A stretch of 64,000 bases of DNA, from NCBI GenBank assembly GCA_946885845.1, contig CAMPHJ010000009.1, positions 1-64,000 of the forward strand, read 5' to 3'. The position numbers were made by a program, and so were the translations under genes. The notes under the pieces were generated by a model. The model saw only the letters and a list, made by a program, of their open reading frames with translations, did no database searches and had not been told where the DNA came from. Shown piece by piece: positions 37,078 through 46,578 of this stretch (its first letter is position 1; every line of letters begins with the position of its first letter). This stretch comes from an uncultured Sphingobium sp. (GTDB lineage: Bacteria; Pseudomonadota; Alphaproteobacteria; Sphingomonadales; Sphingomonadaceae).

Positions 37078-38780
37078 TGCGGTTCGTGGCGCTGGCTGCA
37101 GCCGCTCTGCTCTTCCTGCCATTCGATCCGGCGCTGGCCGCCGCACTGGAAGGCGAAGCGCAGCGCCAACCGGTCAACTGGGTTGCCATCGCGATGTTCG
37201 TCGCCTTCGTCGGACTGACCCTGTGGATTACGAAGGCCGCTGCCGCCCGGACCCGCACTGCGTCGGATTTCTATACCGCTGGCGGTGGGATTACGGGTTT
37301 CCAGAACGGCCTGGCGATGGCGGGGGATTATATGTCCGCCGCATCCTTTCTGGGCATATCGGCCCAGATCTTCAATGACGGCTATGACGGGCTGATCTAC
37401 TCCACGGGCTTTCTTGTCGGCTGGCCGATCCTGTTGTTCCTGATGGCCGAACGCTTGCGCAATCTGGGACGCTTCACCTTTGCTGACGTGGCGTCCTATC
37501 GTTTTGCCCAGCCGCCGGTGCGTAGTTTCGCAGCGATCAGCACCCTGTTGATCGTATCCTTCTATCTGGTCGCGCAGATGGTCGGGGCGGGCCAGCTTAT
37601 TAAGCTGCTTTTCGGCCTGCCTTATGCCGTTGCCGTGGTGATCGTCGGCGCGTTGATGATGCTCTACGTCCTTTTCGGCGGCATGCGCGCGACGACCTGG
37701 GTTCAGATTATCAAGGCGGTGATGCTGCTGGGCGGGGCCAGTTTCATGGCCCTGATGGTGCTGGCGATGACGGGCTTTTCGCTCGAAGCATTGTTCGCCA
37801 AGGCGGTCGAGGTAAAGACGCAGGCGGCGCTGGCAGGCGGCGCCACTGCGGCGGAGGCGGCCGAACGCGGCCAATCGATCATGGCGCCGGGCAATTTTAT
37901 CAAGGACCCAGTGTCCGCCATCTCCTTCGGCCTCGCGCTGATGCTCGGCACGGCAGGCCTGCCCCATATATTGATGCGTTTCTTTACCGTCCCCGACGCG
38001 AAAGAGGCGCGCAAATCGGTGCTGTGGGCGACCGGCTGGATCGGCTATTTCTATATTCTCACCTTCATCATCGGGTTCGGCGCGATCGTGCTCGTGGGTA
38101 CGGACGACAGCTATATGGATGGCGAAGGGGCGCTACGGGGCGGCGGCAACATGGCGGCCGTCCACCTTGCTCATGCGATTGGCGGCAATGTCTTTCTGGG
38201 CTTCATATCGGCGGTCGCCTTTGCCACCATCCTTGCCGTCGTGGCCGGGCTGACATTGTCGGCGGCGTCGGCGGTCAGTCATGATCTCTATGCGACCGTG
38301 TTCCGCCACGGGAATGCGAGTTCGACCGGTGAACTGCGCGTGTCGCGGCTAACGACGCTGGCCATGGGCGCGCTGGCCGTCCTGCTCGGGCTGATTTTCG
38401 AAAAGCAGAATGTGGCCTTCATGGTCAGCTTGGCGTTCGCGCTGGCCGCATCGGGCAATTTCCCGGTGTTGATCCTGTCCCTGCTCTGGGATGGCTGTAC
38501 GACGCGGGGCGCGGCGATCGGCGGCACCATCGGACTGCTGACCGCCTTCATATTGACATTGCTGTCGCCCGCCGTCTGGACCGCCACTTTTGACTTCGGG
38601 CCGGCGCCGTTCCCATATAGTTCCGCGGCCATCTTCTCCGTACCCGCGGGCTTTATCGCGATCTGGCTGATTTCCGTGCTGGACCGTTCCCCGCGCGCAG
38701 TCGTGGACCGGGCGGGCTATCCGGCGCAACGGGTCCGGGCCGAAACCGGCTATGGCGCTTTCAGCGCGAACGATCACTAA
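37074..38780 (+). CDS. actP: Cation/acetate symporter
   Basis: A sodium:solute symporter family protein of 568 aa that would import acetate and other short carboxylates. After an N-terminal signal-like helix ([19 protein letters not shown]) there are about 13 membrane segments. Family-specific stretches include [52 protein letters not shown] and AATGNFP-like AASGNFPVL. It is coupled to the upstream DUF485 gene by an ATGA overlap. A 15-bp-stem hairpin lies 90 bp after the stop. Confidence 0.94.
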   Translation: MMRFVALAAAALLFLPFDPALAAALEGEAQRQPVNWVAIAMFVAFVGLTLWITKAAAARTRTASDFYTAGGGITGFQNGLAMAGDYMSAASFLGISAQIFNDGYDGLIYSTGFLVGWPILLFLMAERLRNLGRFTFADVASYRFAQPPVRSFAAISTLLIVSFYLVAQMVGAGQLIKLLFGLPYAVAVVIVGALMMLYVLFGGMRATTWVQIIKAVMLLGGASFMALMVLAMTGFSLEALFAKAVEVKTQAALAGGATAAEAAERGQSIMAPGNFIKDPVSAISFGLALMLGTAGLPHILMRFFTVPDAKEARKSVLWATGWIGYFYILTFIIGFGAIVLVGTDDSYMDGEGALRGGGNMAAVHLAHAIGGNVFLGFISAVAFATILAVVAGLTLSAASAVSHDLYATVFRHGNASSTGELRVSRLTTLAMGALAVLLGLIFEKQNVAFMVSLAFALAASGNFPVLILSLLWDGCTTRGAAIGGTIGLLTAFILTLLSPAVWTATFDFGPAPFPYSSAAIFSVPAGFIAIWLISVLDRSPRAVVDRAGYPAQRVRAETGYGAFSANDH

Positions 38781-38869
38781 AGCATTTTCCGGTCACGCTA
38801 GTTGCTTACGCTCTGCCAGTTTAATCACCGTTCTTGTGCATGCGCATGATCGTCGACGTGTCGCGACCG

Positions 38870-38907
38870 CTGTCCTCCGCCTGTAGGATTGCAGGCGGAG
38901 GACAGCA
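38870..38907. terminator. Strong hairpin between convergent actP and TonB receptor genes
   Basis: GCTGTCCTCCGCCTG and CAGGCGGAGGACAGC are perfect 15-bp arms around an 8-base loop. It lies 90 bp after actP and 22 bp after the end of the receptor gene on the other strand, so it can act on both transcripts. There is no T-run on either side. Confidence 0.6.
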
Positions 38908-38928
38908 CATGCCCACGGGAGACGTGCC

Positions 38929-41472
38929 TTAGAACTTCATGCCGACGGTGATGCCATAGGTCCGCGGTTCGGCATAATATCCGCCCGCAAAACCGAGCTG
39001 GCCGAAATCGACGCTGCGGACGAAATCCTTCGCGTTGGTGAGGTTCTTTACCCACAGCCGAACTTCGCCTTCGCCCGTGCCCAGCGGAATGCCGTCTATG
39101 CCGATCTGCGCGTCGATCAGGTCGATATTGTCGCCCTTGACCTGTTCGTTGAAAGGCGAGCCGATGGAGCTGCTGAAATTATATTTCCCATCTTCATGGG
39201 TGTATCCGACCCGGCCGCGCAGCGTTGCATTGCCCCAATTCAGCGGGAATTGCGCGTTGAGCGCGACATTGGCGGTCAGCGGAGACGTAAAGCCCGGCGT
39301 CACGACCGGCGCGATATTGACCGGCGGCGCGCCGGGGGTGGGCGACTGTCCGGCCAGGAACTCCTTATAATTGATGTCGATATAGCCGATGCTGCCGTCG
39401 ATCGAGAAATTGTCGGAAAGCACGGCCTGCGCTTCCGCTTCGACGCCATTATAGATCACCTTGCCAGCATTGATGATGCGGGTTGCGAAAGTGCCAACGG
39501 GCGCGTTCGTGACGGGGCCTAGAACCGCTAGATTGTCATAGATGTTATGATAGGCCGCAACATTGAGGCGCAGACGGCGATTGAACAATTCGGTCTTCAC
39601 GCCGACTTCATAGGATGTCACCTTCTCAGGATCGAAGCTGCCGAGTTGATTGGTGCCGGTGATCGCTGGGTCCTGCGAATTGAAGCCGCCTGAACGATAG
39701 CCGGTGGCGGCGCGTGCATAGAGGTTGACGCCATCGGCGACGTCATAGCCCGCCATCAGGTTCCAGGTGAACTTGCTGAATTTGGCATCGCCCGATTCGG
39801 GGCTTGCAAGCGGCGCTGCGCCATTCTGCAGGCGCAGCATCTTCTTCTCATCCCAGGTGTAGCGACCGCCTGCGGTCAGGCGGACGCCGCTGTCACGACC
39901 GCCTGGATAGAAGGTGAACTGGCCGTAAACCGCGGTGCTTTCGGCGGAGGTCGTGTAATTGAGCCGGGCAAGTGTCTGGACAAGCCGGTAGCGTGCCGGA
40001 TTCTCAGCAGCCAGGTCCGGCCCGAGTGGGCCAAAGTTGCCAAGGAAGATGGAGTTGGTGTCAAGGACGAACCCACTGCTCTGAACGCCGTTTTCAGACC
40101 CTTTTTCCCAGAAATAAAAGCCGCCAACGACCCAGTCGAGCGAATCGGTGTCGCCGGAAACTTCTATTTCCTGGCTGAACTGCTTGTGACGCCGTTCATT
40201 GTCGACAGAGAATAGGTCCTGGCTGATTGTCGGCACAGGCGTTGCGGAGATGAAAGGAATGGCGGCTGCCGGTATGGTGGGGATGCTTTGCAACAGCAAT
40301 GCGGGCATGCCGTTGAACAATGTCGCGTTGGAGAAAGCCGGACCGCTGAACGCGCCAATCCCATCGAGATCGGTCACATAGTCGCTGTTCCAGAAACGAT
40401 AACCTGTGGTCGATTTGACCTTGAACCCGCCAAAATCATTCTGGACCTGCATATTATGGCCCCAGCTCTTGTCCAAAGCGTTGCTCAATATGTTGTTGCA
40501 CACTTCATGACGATAAGAGCGGGACGGCGCGGCCAGCGCCGCGCATGACGGGTCGGCAAAGGTTGCGCCAGCCAGATATTGGGCGACCGGGGCCTGCTGT
40601 GTGACCAGCACCTGCTGGCCGTCGATGGTGACCGGCGCATTAGGCGTGCCATCCGCCACATTGGTCAGGACGAAGGGCAGGGGGGTGCCTTTGATCCGGT
40701 TCCAGTCGAATATATATTGGATGCTGCCGGTCCCCCCCAGGTCGATACGCGCAGCGGCGCGAAACGCATCGGACTTGCGTGCGCCAGGATCACGGGAATC
40801 GCGCGGCTGCAGAATGTTGTCGATGACCCCGTCACGCTCGCTGTGGCTGTAGGAAAAGCTGGTGGAAATGCCTGCGATCTCACCAGGGTCGAGGGTGACC
40901 TTGCCGTTCCAGGCGTTGAAATTGCCATAGCCAGCCTCTGCCTTCAGGCGGAAAGTCGATGATGGCGCGCGGGAGATGAAGTGGATTGCGCCGCCGGTCG
41001 TGTTGCGTCCGAACAGGGTGCCTTGCGGCCCGCGCAGAACCTCCACCCGTTCGATGTCCGAAACGCTAAGGCCCATCGCGCCGCCGCGTGCGATATAGAC
41101 GCCATCCACATAAAGGCCGTTGGCTGCGTCGACACCAAAGCTTTCGCTGCCACCGTTGGAAATGCCGCGCATGGAAAAGACAGCGGCGCTGTTGCTGGTG
41201 GTGCCTTGGGTCACGACGACGTTGGGGGCAAGGCCGCTCAGGTCGCGGCTGTCGCGGATGCCCAGCTGCTCGACCTTTTCGGCGCTGATCGCGCTGATGG
41301 CGATGGGAACATCCTGAAGATTCTGGGCGCGCTTTTGAGCGGTGACGACGATTTCATCGAGGCCCGGTTCGGCAGATGTTGTTGCAGTCTGCGCCAGTGC
41401 CTGGCTGGTAAGGGCCAGGCTGCTGACCCCGATTATCAGATAAAGCGCCTTGGATGCATTATGCCTGTTCAT
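38929..41472 (-). CDS. TonB-dependent receptor
   Basis: An outer-membrane receptor of 847 aa. The signal peptide (ALYLIIGVSSLALTSQALA) is followed by a TonB box-like segment (LDEIVVTAQKRAQNLQDVPI) and a plug domain (FSMRGISNGGSESFGVD, VEVLRGPQGTLFGRNTTGGA). The barrel ends in Phe (YGITVGMKF). It belongs to the large sphingomonad group of receptors near catabolic genes, whose ligands are often aromatic or terpenoid compounds. The ATG at 41472 has GGGAGAG upstream. It is followed on the same strand side by an SDR gene 127 bp upstream and probably opens the outer membrane for the substrate of the 41.6-53.7 kb island. Confidence 0.94.
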   Translation of the reverse strand: MNRHNASKALYLIIGVSSLALTSQALAQTATTSAEPGLDEIVVTAQKRAQNLQDVPIAISAISAEKVEQLGIRDSRDLSGLAPNVVVTQGTTSNSAAVFSMRGISNGGSESFGVDAANGLYVDGVYIARGGAMGLSVSDIERVEVLRGPQGTLFGRNTTGGAIHFISRAPSSTFRLKAEAGYGNFNAWNGKVTLDPGEIAGISTSFSYSHSERDGVIDNILQPRDSRDPGARKSDAFRAAARIDLGGTGSIQYIFDWNRIKGTPLPFVLTNVADGTPNAPVTIDGQQVLVTQQAPVAQYLAGATFADPSCAALAAPSRSYRHEVCNNILSNALDKSWGHNMQVQNDFGGFKVKSTTGYRFWNSDYVTDLDGIGAFSGPAFSNATLFNGMPALLLQSIPTIPAAAIPFISATPVPTISQDLFSVDNERRHKQFSQEIEVSGDTDSLDWVVGGFYFWEKGSENGVQSSGFVLDTNSIFLGNFGPLGPDLAAENPARYRLVQTLARLNYTTSAESTAVYGQFTFYPGGRDSGVRLTAGGRYTWDEKKMLRLQNGAAPLASPESGDAKFSKFTWNLMAGYDVADGVNLYARAATGYRSGGFNSQDPAITGTNQLGSFDPEKVTSYEVGVKTELFNRRLRLNVAAYHNIYDNLAVLGPVTNAPVGTFATRIINAGKVIYNGVEAEAQAVLSDNFSIDGSIGYIDINYKEFLAGQSPTPGAPPVNIAPVVTPGFTSPLTANVALNAQFPLNWGNATLRGRVGYTHEDGKYNFSSSIGSPFNEQVKGDNIDLIDAQIGIDGIPLGTGEGEVRLWVKNLTNAKDFVRSVDFGQLGFAGGYYAEPRTYGITVGMKF

Positions 41473-41599
41473 GATTATCTCTCCCTTGATTTTATGACAT
41501 TTGGTAAATGATGGCCGCGCGCCTTCCGAAATTGTGCTGCTGTGCAGCTATTCTGTTCGGATGCGGTATCCCGATGGATGAAAGCTGGTCGTCCGGGTG

Positions 41600-42373
41600 C
41601 TAGGTTGGGATGTAGAGCTGCGCTGCCTTTCCGCCGTCTACGGGCAGGGCGGTGCCGGTGATGTAACTGGCGGCGTCCGACAGCATGAAGGCGATGGCCT
41701 GCGCCAGCTCCTCTGGCTGGCCACCGCGTTGCATGGGAATGGCCTGGGTCGTGCGGGTCGCAGCGTCTGCGGCGCGCGCGGAAAACATTTCCGTCGGGGC
41801 GGTTTGCACCTGACCGGGGATGATGGCGTTGATGCGGATGCCCAGCGGCGCGGCCTCCATCGCGGCGGCGGCGGTGAAATGGACCAGTGCGGCCTTGGAT
41901 GCGGAATAGCTGGCCATGTTTACCGTCGCGCGGATTCCGCAGGTGGACGCGATGTTGACGATTGATCCCTTGCCCGCCGGCGTCATGACCTTCATCGCCG
42001 CCTTGGTGCTGACGAAGACGGCGTCGCTGTTGACGGCGAAATCCTTGCGCCAATGGTCCAGCGTCAGCTTGCTGATCGGCGCATAATGGGTGGACATCGC
42101 GTTGTTCACCAGCATGTCGAGGCGGCCATATTTTCGGGCCGTGGCTTCGATCATGGCGTTCAGGGCGTCAGTGTCGGCGACGTCGAGTTGAATGGCCTCC
42201 ACTGCGCCGCTTTGCGCAGTGATCATGTCATGCGCATTGTCGAGCAGCGCCTGGCGGCGACCGCAGATGACGACCTGGGCGCCGCGTTTCGCCAGCAGGG
42301 CCGCGGTGGCGAGTCCTATGCCATCGCTGCCACCTGTTATGATGGCGACGCGCCCTTCGAAATCCTTGCTCAT
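41600..42373 (-). CDS. Short-chain dehydrogenase/reductase
   Basis: A classical SDR of 257 aa with TGGSDGIG near residue 14, NNAMS in place of NNAG near 90 and the catalytic YSASK near 156. The C-terminal end reads LPVDGGKAAQLYIPT. The ATG at 42373 has a weak AAGG upstream. It is divergent to the acyl-CoA ligase gene, and a motif shared with two other promoters of the island lies 78-107 bp upstream. It probably oxidises a hydroxyl group on the island's substrate. The start region FEGRVAIITGG closely resembles a 26-codon remnant found before the MFS gene at 48105. Confidence 0.92.
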   Translation of the reverse strand: MSKDFEGRVAIITGGSDGIGLATAALLAKRGAQVVICGRRQALLDNAHDMITAQSGAVEAIQLDVADTDALNAMIEATARKYGRLDMLVNNAMSTHYAPISKLTLDHWRKDFAVNSDAVFVSTKAAMKVMTPAGKGSIVNIASTCGIRATVNMASYSASKAALVHFTAAAAMEAAPLGIRINAIIPGQVQTAPTEMFSARAADAATRTTQAIPMQRGGQPEELAQAIAFMLSDAASYITGTALPVDGGKAAQLYIPT

Positions 42374-42450
42374 TCGATGCCCAACCTTGCCACTGCTCAA
42401 CCGCCCGCATGCGATCGTCCGCGATGCGATGTGGCGCGAGGATTCCTCAA

Positions 42451-42480
42451 AATGCGGATTTTGTAAAATGATAAATTCCG
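42451..42480 (+). promoter_or_regulatory. Shared bipartite motif, copy A
   Basis: AATGCG and AATTCCG separated by exactly 17 bases, with GGATTTT after the first half, 78 bp upstream of the SDR start at 42373. It matches copy B (50477-50506, other strand) at 10 continuous bases (TGCGGATTTT) plus AATTCCG with the same spacing. Candidate operator for the tandem Lrp regulators. Confidence 0.55.
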
Positions 42481-42618
42481 AATATGATCGTTATCACCGG
42501 TGGTGACGGGGCGATCTACAGTTTTGCAAGCGCGAACAGCCGCCAAGTAAACTAAGCAATTATAATAAGATAACGCCGGTTTTAGCTGCGCACATGGTGC
42601 TTATTCGGGCATGAAAAA

Positions 42619-42648
42619 AATGCGTAGAAAAAATATGATTGAATTCCG
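42619..42648 (+). promoter_or_regulatory. Shared bipartite motif, copy C
   Basis: AATGCG, 17 bases, AATTCCG; 145 bp upstream of the acyl-CoA ligase start at 42793. The two half-sites and spacing equal copy A; the middle is AT-rich but different. Confidence 0.5.
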
Positions 42649-42792
42649 CGTATGCTGGAATACACTCATGCGCAGACAGAGCAGATAAAGCGAGTCGAGG
42701 ATGAGGATGTCGGGGTCGACGGAGGGCTGCGGCCCGATGCTGCCGCCTCGTCGGACTATCCCGCCAGCGGCGCATTGATCCCAAAGGATGGC

Positions 42793-44457
42793 ATGAGCAA
42801 GATCGACCCTATTTTCGCGGCAGTGACCGCACCCGGCACGCCTTTTGAAATAGGTGAGCAGGACGGGCTGCGCTTTTTCGTGAACGCGCCATCTGACCTT
42901 AATCAGCTGATCGAAGGTGCGCGCCGCTTCGGCGATCAAACCTGCGTCGTGGATATGGCCGGGCCTGACGGTGAGCGGCGGTTGAGCTTTGCCGATATGT
43001 TCGAATGGCGGGACCAGTTGGCTGGGCAATTGGGCGTCGGACGCGGCCAAAGGGTCGCCATCTGCATGCGTAACCGCGCGGAGTGGATGGTCGCATTCCT
43101 GGCGGTCATGAAATTGGGCGGCGTCGCGGCGCTGCTCAACAGCCGTGGGTCGGCGACAGAATTGTTGGCGATGGTCGACGAAGTCACGCCCGACCTGATC
43201 CTGGCCGACGCCGAACGCGCGGCGCTTTTGCGCGAAGCGGGTTATGAAGGGCGGATGATCGACGTGACGCAGCCCTTGAATGGGCAGGGAGCGGAAGGCG
43301 AAGGCAGCCAGGATGCGGCCCCCCAAAGCGCTGGCCCCGCCGACCCCTGCGCCATTTTGTTCACGTCGGGCACGACCGGCCGGGTGAAGGGTGCCGTCTT
43401 GTCACATCGCAGCCTGATCACGGGGTTGATGGGCACGCAACTGACCGGGTCGATGGTGCTGCACAATATGGCCCGCGACTATGGCGTGCCGGTCGATACG
43501 CTCATCGCGCAGGTCCCGTCACAGTCCATTTTGCTGGTCTATCCGCTCTTCCATATTTCAGGGCTGGGCGCGGGTTTCCTTGCGCCATTTCTGTCCGGTG
43601 GCAAGATCGTCGTCATGCGCCGCTGGGACGCGGAAGAAGCCGTGCGGCTGATTGAGCGGGAGCGTGTGACCCAGCTGTCGGCGGTGCCCACCATGTTGTG
43701 GGACATGGTGCACCGCGCGCGCACCAGGGATGCTGACCTGAGTTCCGTGCGGAATATCGGATCGGGCGGGCAGGCGTTGCCGCTTAACCTGCTGGAAGAG
43801 GTGCGGGCGCTCTGCCCTCATTCCATGATCGGGGTCGGCTATGGCATGACTGAAACATCGGGCGCGATTGCGCAGGCGGTCGGTGCCGACTTCCTGGCAC
43901 GTCGGGCATCGGCGGGCCGCGTGCTGCCGCTGGTGGACCTGCGGATCGAGCGGGAGGATGGGACGGTCTGTGGCCCCGATGAGACCGGCGAAATCATCGT
44001 GCGCAGCGCCATGATCATGAGCGGCTATTGGAACCGGCCGGACGAGACGGCGAACAGCTTTACGACCGATGGCTGGCTGCGCACCGGCGACATCGGATTT
44101 CAGGATGAGGAAGGCTATATCTTCATCGTCGATCGCGCCAAGGACATGGTCATTTCGGGCGGGGAGAATATCTACTGCGCCGAAGTCGAGCGCGTGCTGA
44201 GCGAAATGCCGCAGGTTACCGAATGCGCGACGTTCGGCATTGCGGATGAGCGACTGGGCGAAGCGTTGGTCGCGGTTGTGCAGGCAGACGGCCTTGACGA
44301 ACGCAGCATCATCGATTGGGTGGCGGGGCGGCTGGCACCCTACAAGGCGCCAACCCGCGTCGCCTTTTCGCGCGAGCCGCTGCCGCGCAACCAGGCCCAG
44401 AAAATCAACAAGATCGCGCTGCGCGCGCTGTGGCCAGTCCTGGCCGCCAACAACTGA
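42793..44457 (+). CDS. Acyl-CoA ligase (AMP-forming)
   Basis: An ANL-superfamily acid-CoA ligase of 554 aa that activates a carboxylic acid to its CoA thioester through an acyl-adenylate. The P-loop TSGTTGRVKG is at residues 191-200, YGMTETSG near 355, the hinge GWLRTGDIGF near 430 and the catalytic Lys region PRNQAQKINK near the end. The ATG at 42793 has AAAGGA upstream. It is the first gene of the rightward run ligase, pseudo-amidohydrolase, Rieske oxygenase, 16-20 bp apart. It commits the island to a CoA-dependent route. The acid is unknown; the family includes fatty, aromatic and steroid-acid ligases. Confidence 0.93.
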   Translation: MSKIDPIFAAVTAPGTPFEIGEQDGLRFFVNAPSDLNQLIEGARRFGDQTCVVDMAGPDGERRLSFADMFEWRDQLAGQLGVGRGQRVAICMRNRAEWMVAFLAVMKLGGVAALLNSRGSATELLAMVDEVTPDLILADAERAALLREAGYEGRMIDVTQPLNGQGAEGEGSQDAAPQSAGPADPCAILFTSGTTGRVKGAVLSHRSLITGLMGTQLTGSMVLHNMARDYGVPVDTLIAQVPSQSILLVYPLFHISGLGAGFLAPFLSGGKIVVMRRWDAEEAVRLIERERVTQLSAVPTMLWDMVHRARTRDADLSSVRNIGSGGQALPLNLLEEVRALCPHSMIGVGYGMTETSGAIAQAVGADFLARRASAGRVLPLVDLRIEREDGTVCGPDETGEIIVRSAMIMSGYWNRPDETANSFTTDGWLRTGDIGFQDEEGYIFIVDRAKDMVISGGENIYCAEVERVLSEMPQVTECATFGIADERLGEALVAVVQADGLDERSIIDWVAGRLAPYKAPTRVAFSREPLPRNQAQKINKIALRALWPVLAANN

Positions 44458-44473
44458 ACAGGAGAGTTTCGCC

Positions 44474-45340
44474 ATGGGCATGCCCAAGGACATAAAGATC
44501 ATCGATTGTATGCTGGGCATCCCCGACGCCGAGGACCGTTCTGCCTGGTTCGATCCCTTCCGCCCGCTGATCAAGGATCAGCAGACGCTTCAGCAATTCG
44601 CGATGCCGGCGCAATATATGTTCAAGGACATTCCGCAGACCGGCAAGGTCGATGATTTCGTGTCCTGGACTGTCGATCAGATGGATCAATATGGCATCGA
44701 CAAGGCGCTGGTCGGGTGGAACGACAATCCCACATCCTATCGCGCCAAGGAGATGTTCGGGGATCGTTTCTTCTTCGACCTGCCCTGTGATCCCAACAAG
44801 GGTATGGAGGAAGTTCGCCGGATCAAGCGAATCCATGCCGAAGTCGGTCTGTCGGCGATCAGCGTCTTTCCAGCAGGCACGCTGCCGCAGGTGGCGATCA
44901 ACCACAAATATATGTTCCCGCTTTATACTTGCGCGGCTGAACTGGGGCTGCCGGTACTTCTGAATGCGGGGATTCCGGGCCCGCGTATTCCAATGGAAAC
45001 GCAGAAGGTCGAACATCTGGACGAAGTTTGCTGGTTCTTTCCAGACCTGAAAGTCGTCATGCGCCATGGCGCGGAGCCGTGGGAGGCTTTGGCCGTCAAG
45101 CTGATGCTGAAATGGCCCAACCTTTATTATTCGACCAGCGCCTTTGCGCCAAAACATTATCCCAAGGCGATCATCGACTACGCCAATACGCGCGGCGCCG
45201 ACAAAATAATCTACGCGGGATATTTCCCGATGGGTCTAAGCCTGGAGCGCATTTTCAGGGACATGCAGAATGTGCCCTTCAAGGATGAAGTCTGGCCGAA
45301 ATTCCTGCGCGAAAACGCCATCAAGGTCTTTGACCTTTGA
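44474..45340 (+). CDS. Amidohydrolase-2-like protein lacking metal ligands
   Basis: A TIM-barrel protein of 288 aa resembling the amidohydrolase_2 (ACMSD) family in length and strand pattern. Where the family has the metal-binding HxH after strand 1, this protein has Met13 and Gly15 (KIIDCMLGIP). The strand-5 His is Asn164 (LPVLLNAGIPGP), and the final Asp of the GSDYP motif is Tyr250 (IIYAGYFP). His198 (VVMRHGAEPW) remains. It is therefore unlikely to be a metal-dependent hydrolase. GGAG lies upstream of the ATG at 44474. Its fixed place between ligase and Rieske oxygenase suggests a dedicated, possibly metal-free, lyase, hydratase or binding role. Confidence 0.82.
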   Translation: MGMPKDIKIIDCMLGIPDAEDRSAWFDPFRPLIKDQQTLQQFAMPAQYMFKDIPQTGKVDDFVSWTVDQMDQYGIDKALVGWNDNPTSYRAKEMFGDRFFFDLPCDPNKGMEEVRRIKRIHAEVGLSAISVFPAGTLPQVAINHKYMFPLYTCAAELGLPVLLNAGIPGPRIPMETQKVEHLDEVCWFFPDLKVVMRHGAEPWEALAVKLMLKWPNLYYSTSAFAPKHYPKAIIDYANTRGADKIIYAGYFPMGLSLERIFRDMQNVPFKDEVWPKFLRENAIKVFDL

Positions 45341-45360
45341 ATAATCTGACGGAGCTATCC

Positions 45361-46455
45361 ATGTCCAATCCCGAAATCGCCGCCGCGACCGATGCACGCA
45401 CCCCGCCAGTGGCCGTGTGGCAAATCCTTGAGAAACTGAAAGGGCAGGATCTGCTCGACTGGCGGATGGCCGAGGTCAAGGATCGCGCCTCCATCAAGGA
45501 GCGTAACCTGGATATCGGCATCCCCTTCGGCTGGTATCCGGTCCTGCTGTCGTCGGAACTGCAGGTCGGTGAGGTGAAGCCGCTGCGCTATTTCTCTCAG
45601 GATCTGGCGATCTGGCGCGGGGAGGATGGCAAGGTCCGCATGCTCGATGCCTATTGCAAGCATCTGGGCGCACATATGGGCCATGGCGGCAAGGTAGATG
45701 GCAATCTTCTGGAATGCCCGTTCCATGCCTGGCGCTATGATGGCGACGAGGCGGTGGTGAAGGACATTCCCTATGCCCGCAACATCCCGCCGCAGGTGAA
45801 ACGCAAATGCACCCGCAATTGGCACATTACCGAAGCGAACCGCTTTATCTGGGCCTGGTATCACCCACAGGATGTTGCGCCGCTGTTCGAAGTGGCAGTG
45901 CTGCCGGAAGCGAGCGATCCCGACTGGACCGGCTATGAAATCCATGAATGGAATGTCTGGGGTTCGATCCAGAACATGGCCGAAAATGGCGTCGATGTTG
46001 CCCATTTCCGTTTCATTCACGGCACCGCCAATGTGCCGCTGGGCGAATTGCGCTGGGGTGAATGGGGTCGCGGCGCGGATGTGAAGGCGAAAATGGGCAC
46101 GCCCTGGGGCGAAGTCGATGGCTGTATCAGCTATGACACGATGGGTCCGGGGCAAAGCTGGACGCGCTTCACCGGCATCTCGGAGACGCTGCTGGTTGCC
46201 TGCCTCGCGCCGGTCGAACTCGATCATGTGCATGTTCGCTTCTGCTTCACTCAGCCCAAGGCGCAGGCTGAAGGCGAGCGGGCAGGCGTTGCCAAGGCGA
46301 TCATCCGCGACATCTGCAAGCAGTTCGATCAGGACAAAGTCGTGTGGGACCGGCAGAGGTTCGAACCCAATCCGATCATCTGCGATGGCGACGGTCCGAT
46401 CCCGCAATTCCGCAAATATTATGCGCGTTATTATGCCGATCAGGATGCGGCGTGA
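45361..46455 (+). CDS. Rieske oxygenase, KshA-like
   Basis: The terminal oxygenase of a Rieske non-heme iron monooxygenase, 364 aa. The 2Fe-2S ligands are Cys99, His101, Cys119 and His122 (CKHLGAHMGHGG, then CPFHAWRYDGDE). The mononuclear iron site is in ENGVDVAHFRFIHG with Asp212, His215 and His220. The CKHLGAHMGHGG and CPFHAW wording is typical of the 3-ketosteroid 9-alpha-hydroxylase (KshA) group, so a polycyclic or terpenoid substrate is conceivable but not shown. The ATG at 45361 has GGAG upstream. No reductase gene (KshB-like) is in the window, so electrons come from elsewhere. It is followed by a palindromic repeat and the amidase gene. Confidence 0.92.
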   Translation: MSNPEIAAATDARTPPVAVWQILEKLKGQDLLDWRMAEVKDRASIKERNLDIGIPFGWYPVLLSSELQVGEVKPLRYFSQDLAIWRGEDGKVRMLDAYCKHLGAHMGHGGKVDGNLLECPFHAWRYDGDEAVVKDIPYARNIPPQVKRKCTRNWHITEANRFIWAWYHPQDVAPLFEVAVLPEASDPDWTGYEIHEWNVWGSIQNMAENGVDVAHFRFIHGTANVPLGELRWGEWGRGADVKAKMGTPWGEVDGCISYDTMGPGQSWTRFTGISETLLVACLAPVELDHVHVRFCFTQPKAQAEGERAGVAKAIIRDICKQFDQDKVVWDRQRFEPNPIICDGDGPIPQFRKYYARYYADQDAA

Positions 46456-46498
46456 GATGGCCTGAAGTTGCGTGATTTGATGTGACGCGACGCTGCGT

Positions 46499-46556
46499 GC
46501 TCCTGCGAAGGCAGGAGTCCAGTTGAAACGGCGGAACTGGGCTCTTTCGCAGGAGC
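46499..46556. repeat. REP-like nested palindrome
   Basis: The outer arms GCTCCTGCGAAG and CTTTCGCAGGAGC enclose inner arms CCAGTT and AACTGG; the left arm can also fold by itself (CTCCTGC-GAAG-GCAGGAG). It lies in the 123-bp gap between Rieske oxygenase and amidase genes. I recall CTCCTGCGAAGGCAGGAGTC-type elements as common intergenic repeats in sphingomonads. It may attenuate or stabilise the transcript. Confidence 0.6.
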
Positions 46557-46578
46557 GCGTTGAGGGGAGCGAGCAGGA

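Larger units (their letters stand above)
42374..42792. other. Divergent promoter region of the catabolic island
   Basis: A gene-free stretch of 419 bases between the SDR and the acyl-CoA ligase. It carries two copies of the AATGCG-N17-AATTCCG motif, one facing each gene, a small inverted repeat TCACC-GGT-GGTGA (42495-42507) and AT-rich stretches typical of promoters. An upstream in-frame ATG for the ligase at 42652 exists but lacks a ribosome-binding site. Confidence 0.6.

Noticed and set aside
45361..46455. Calling the Rieske protein KshA and the island a steroid pathway
   Set aside because: Only family resemblance supports it; KshB, KstD, HsaC or other ring-degradation genes are not in the window.
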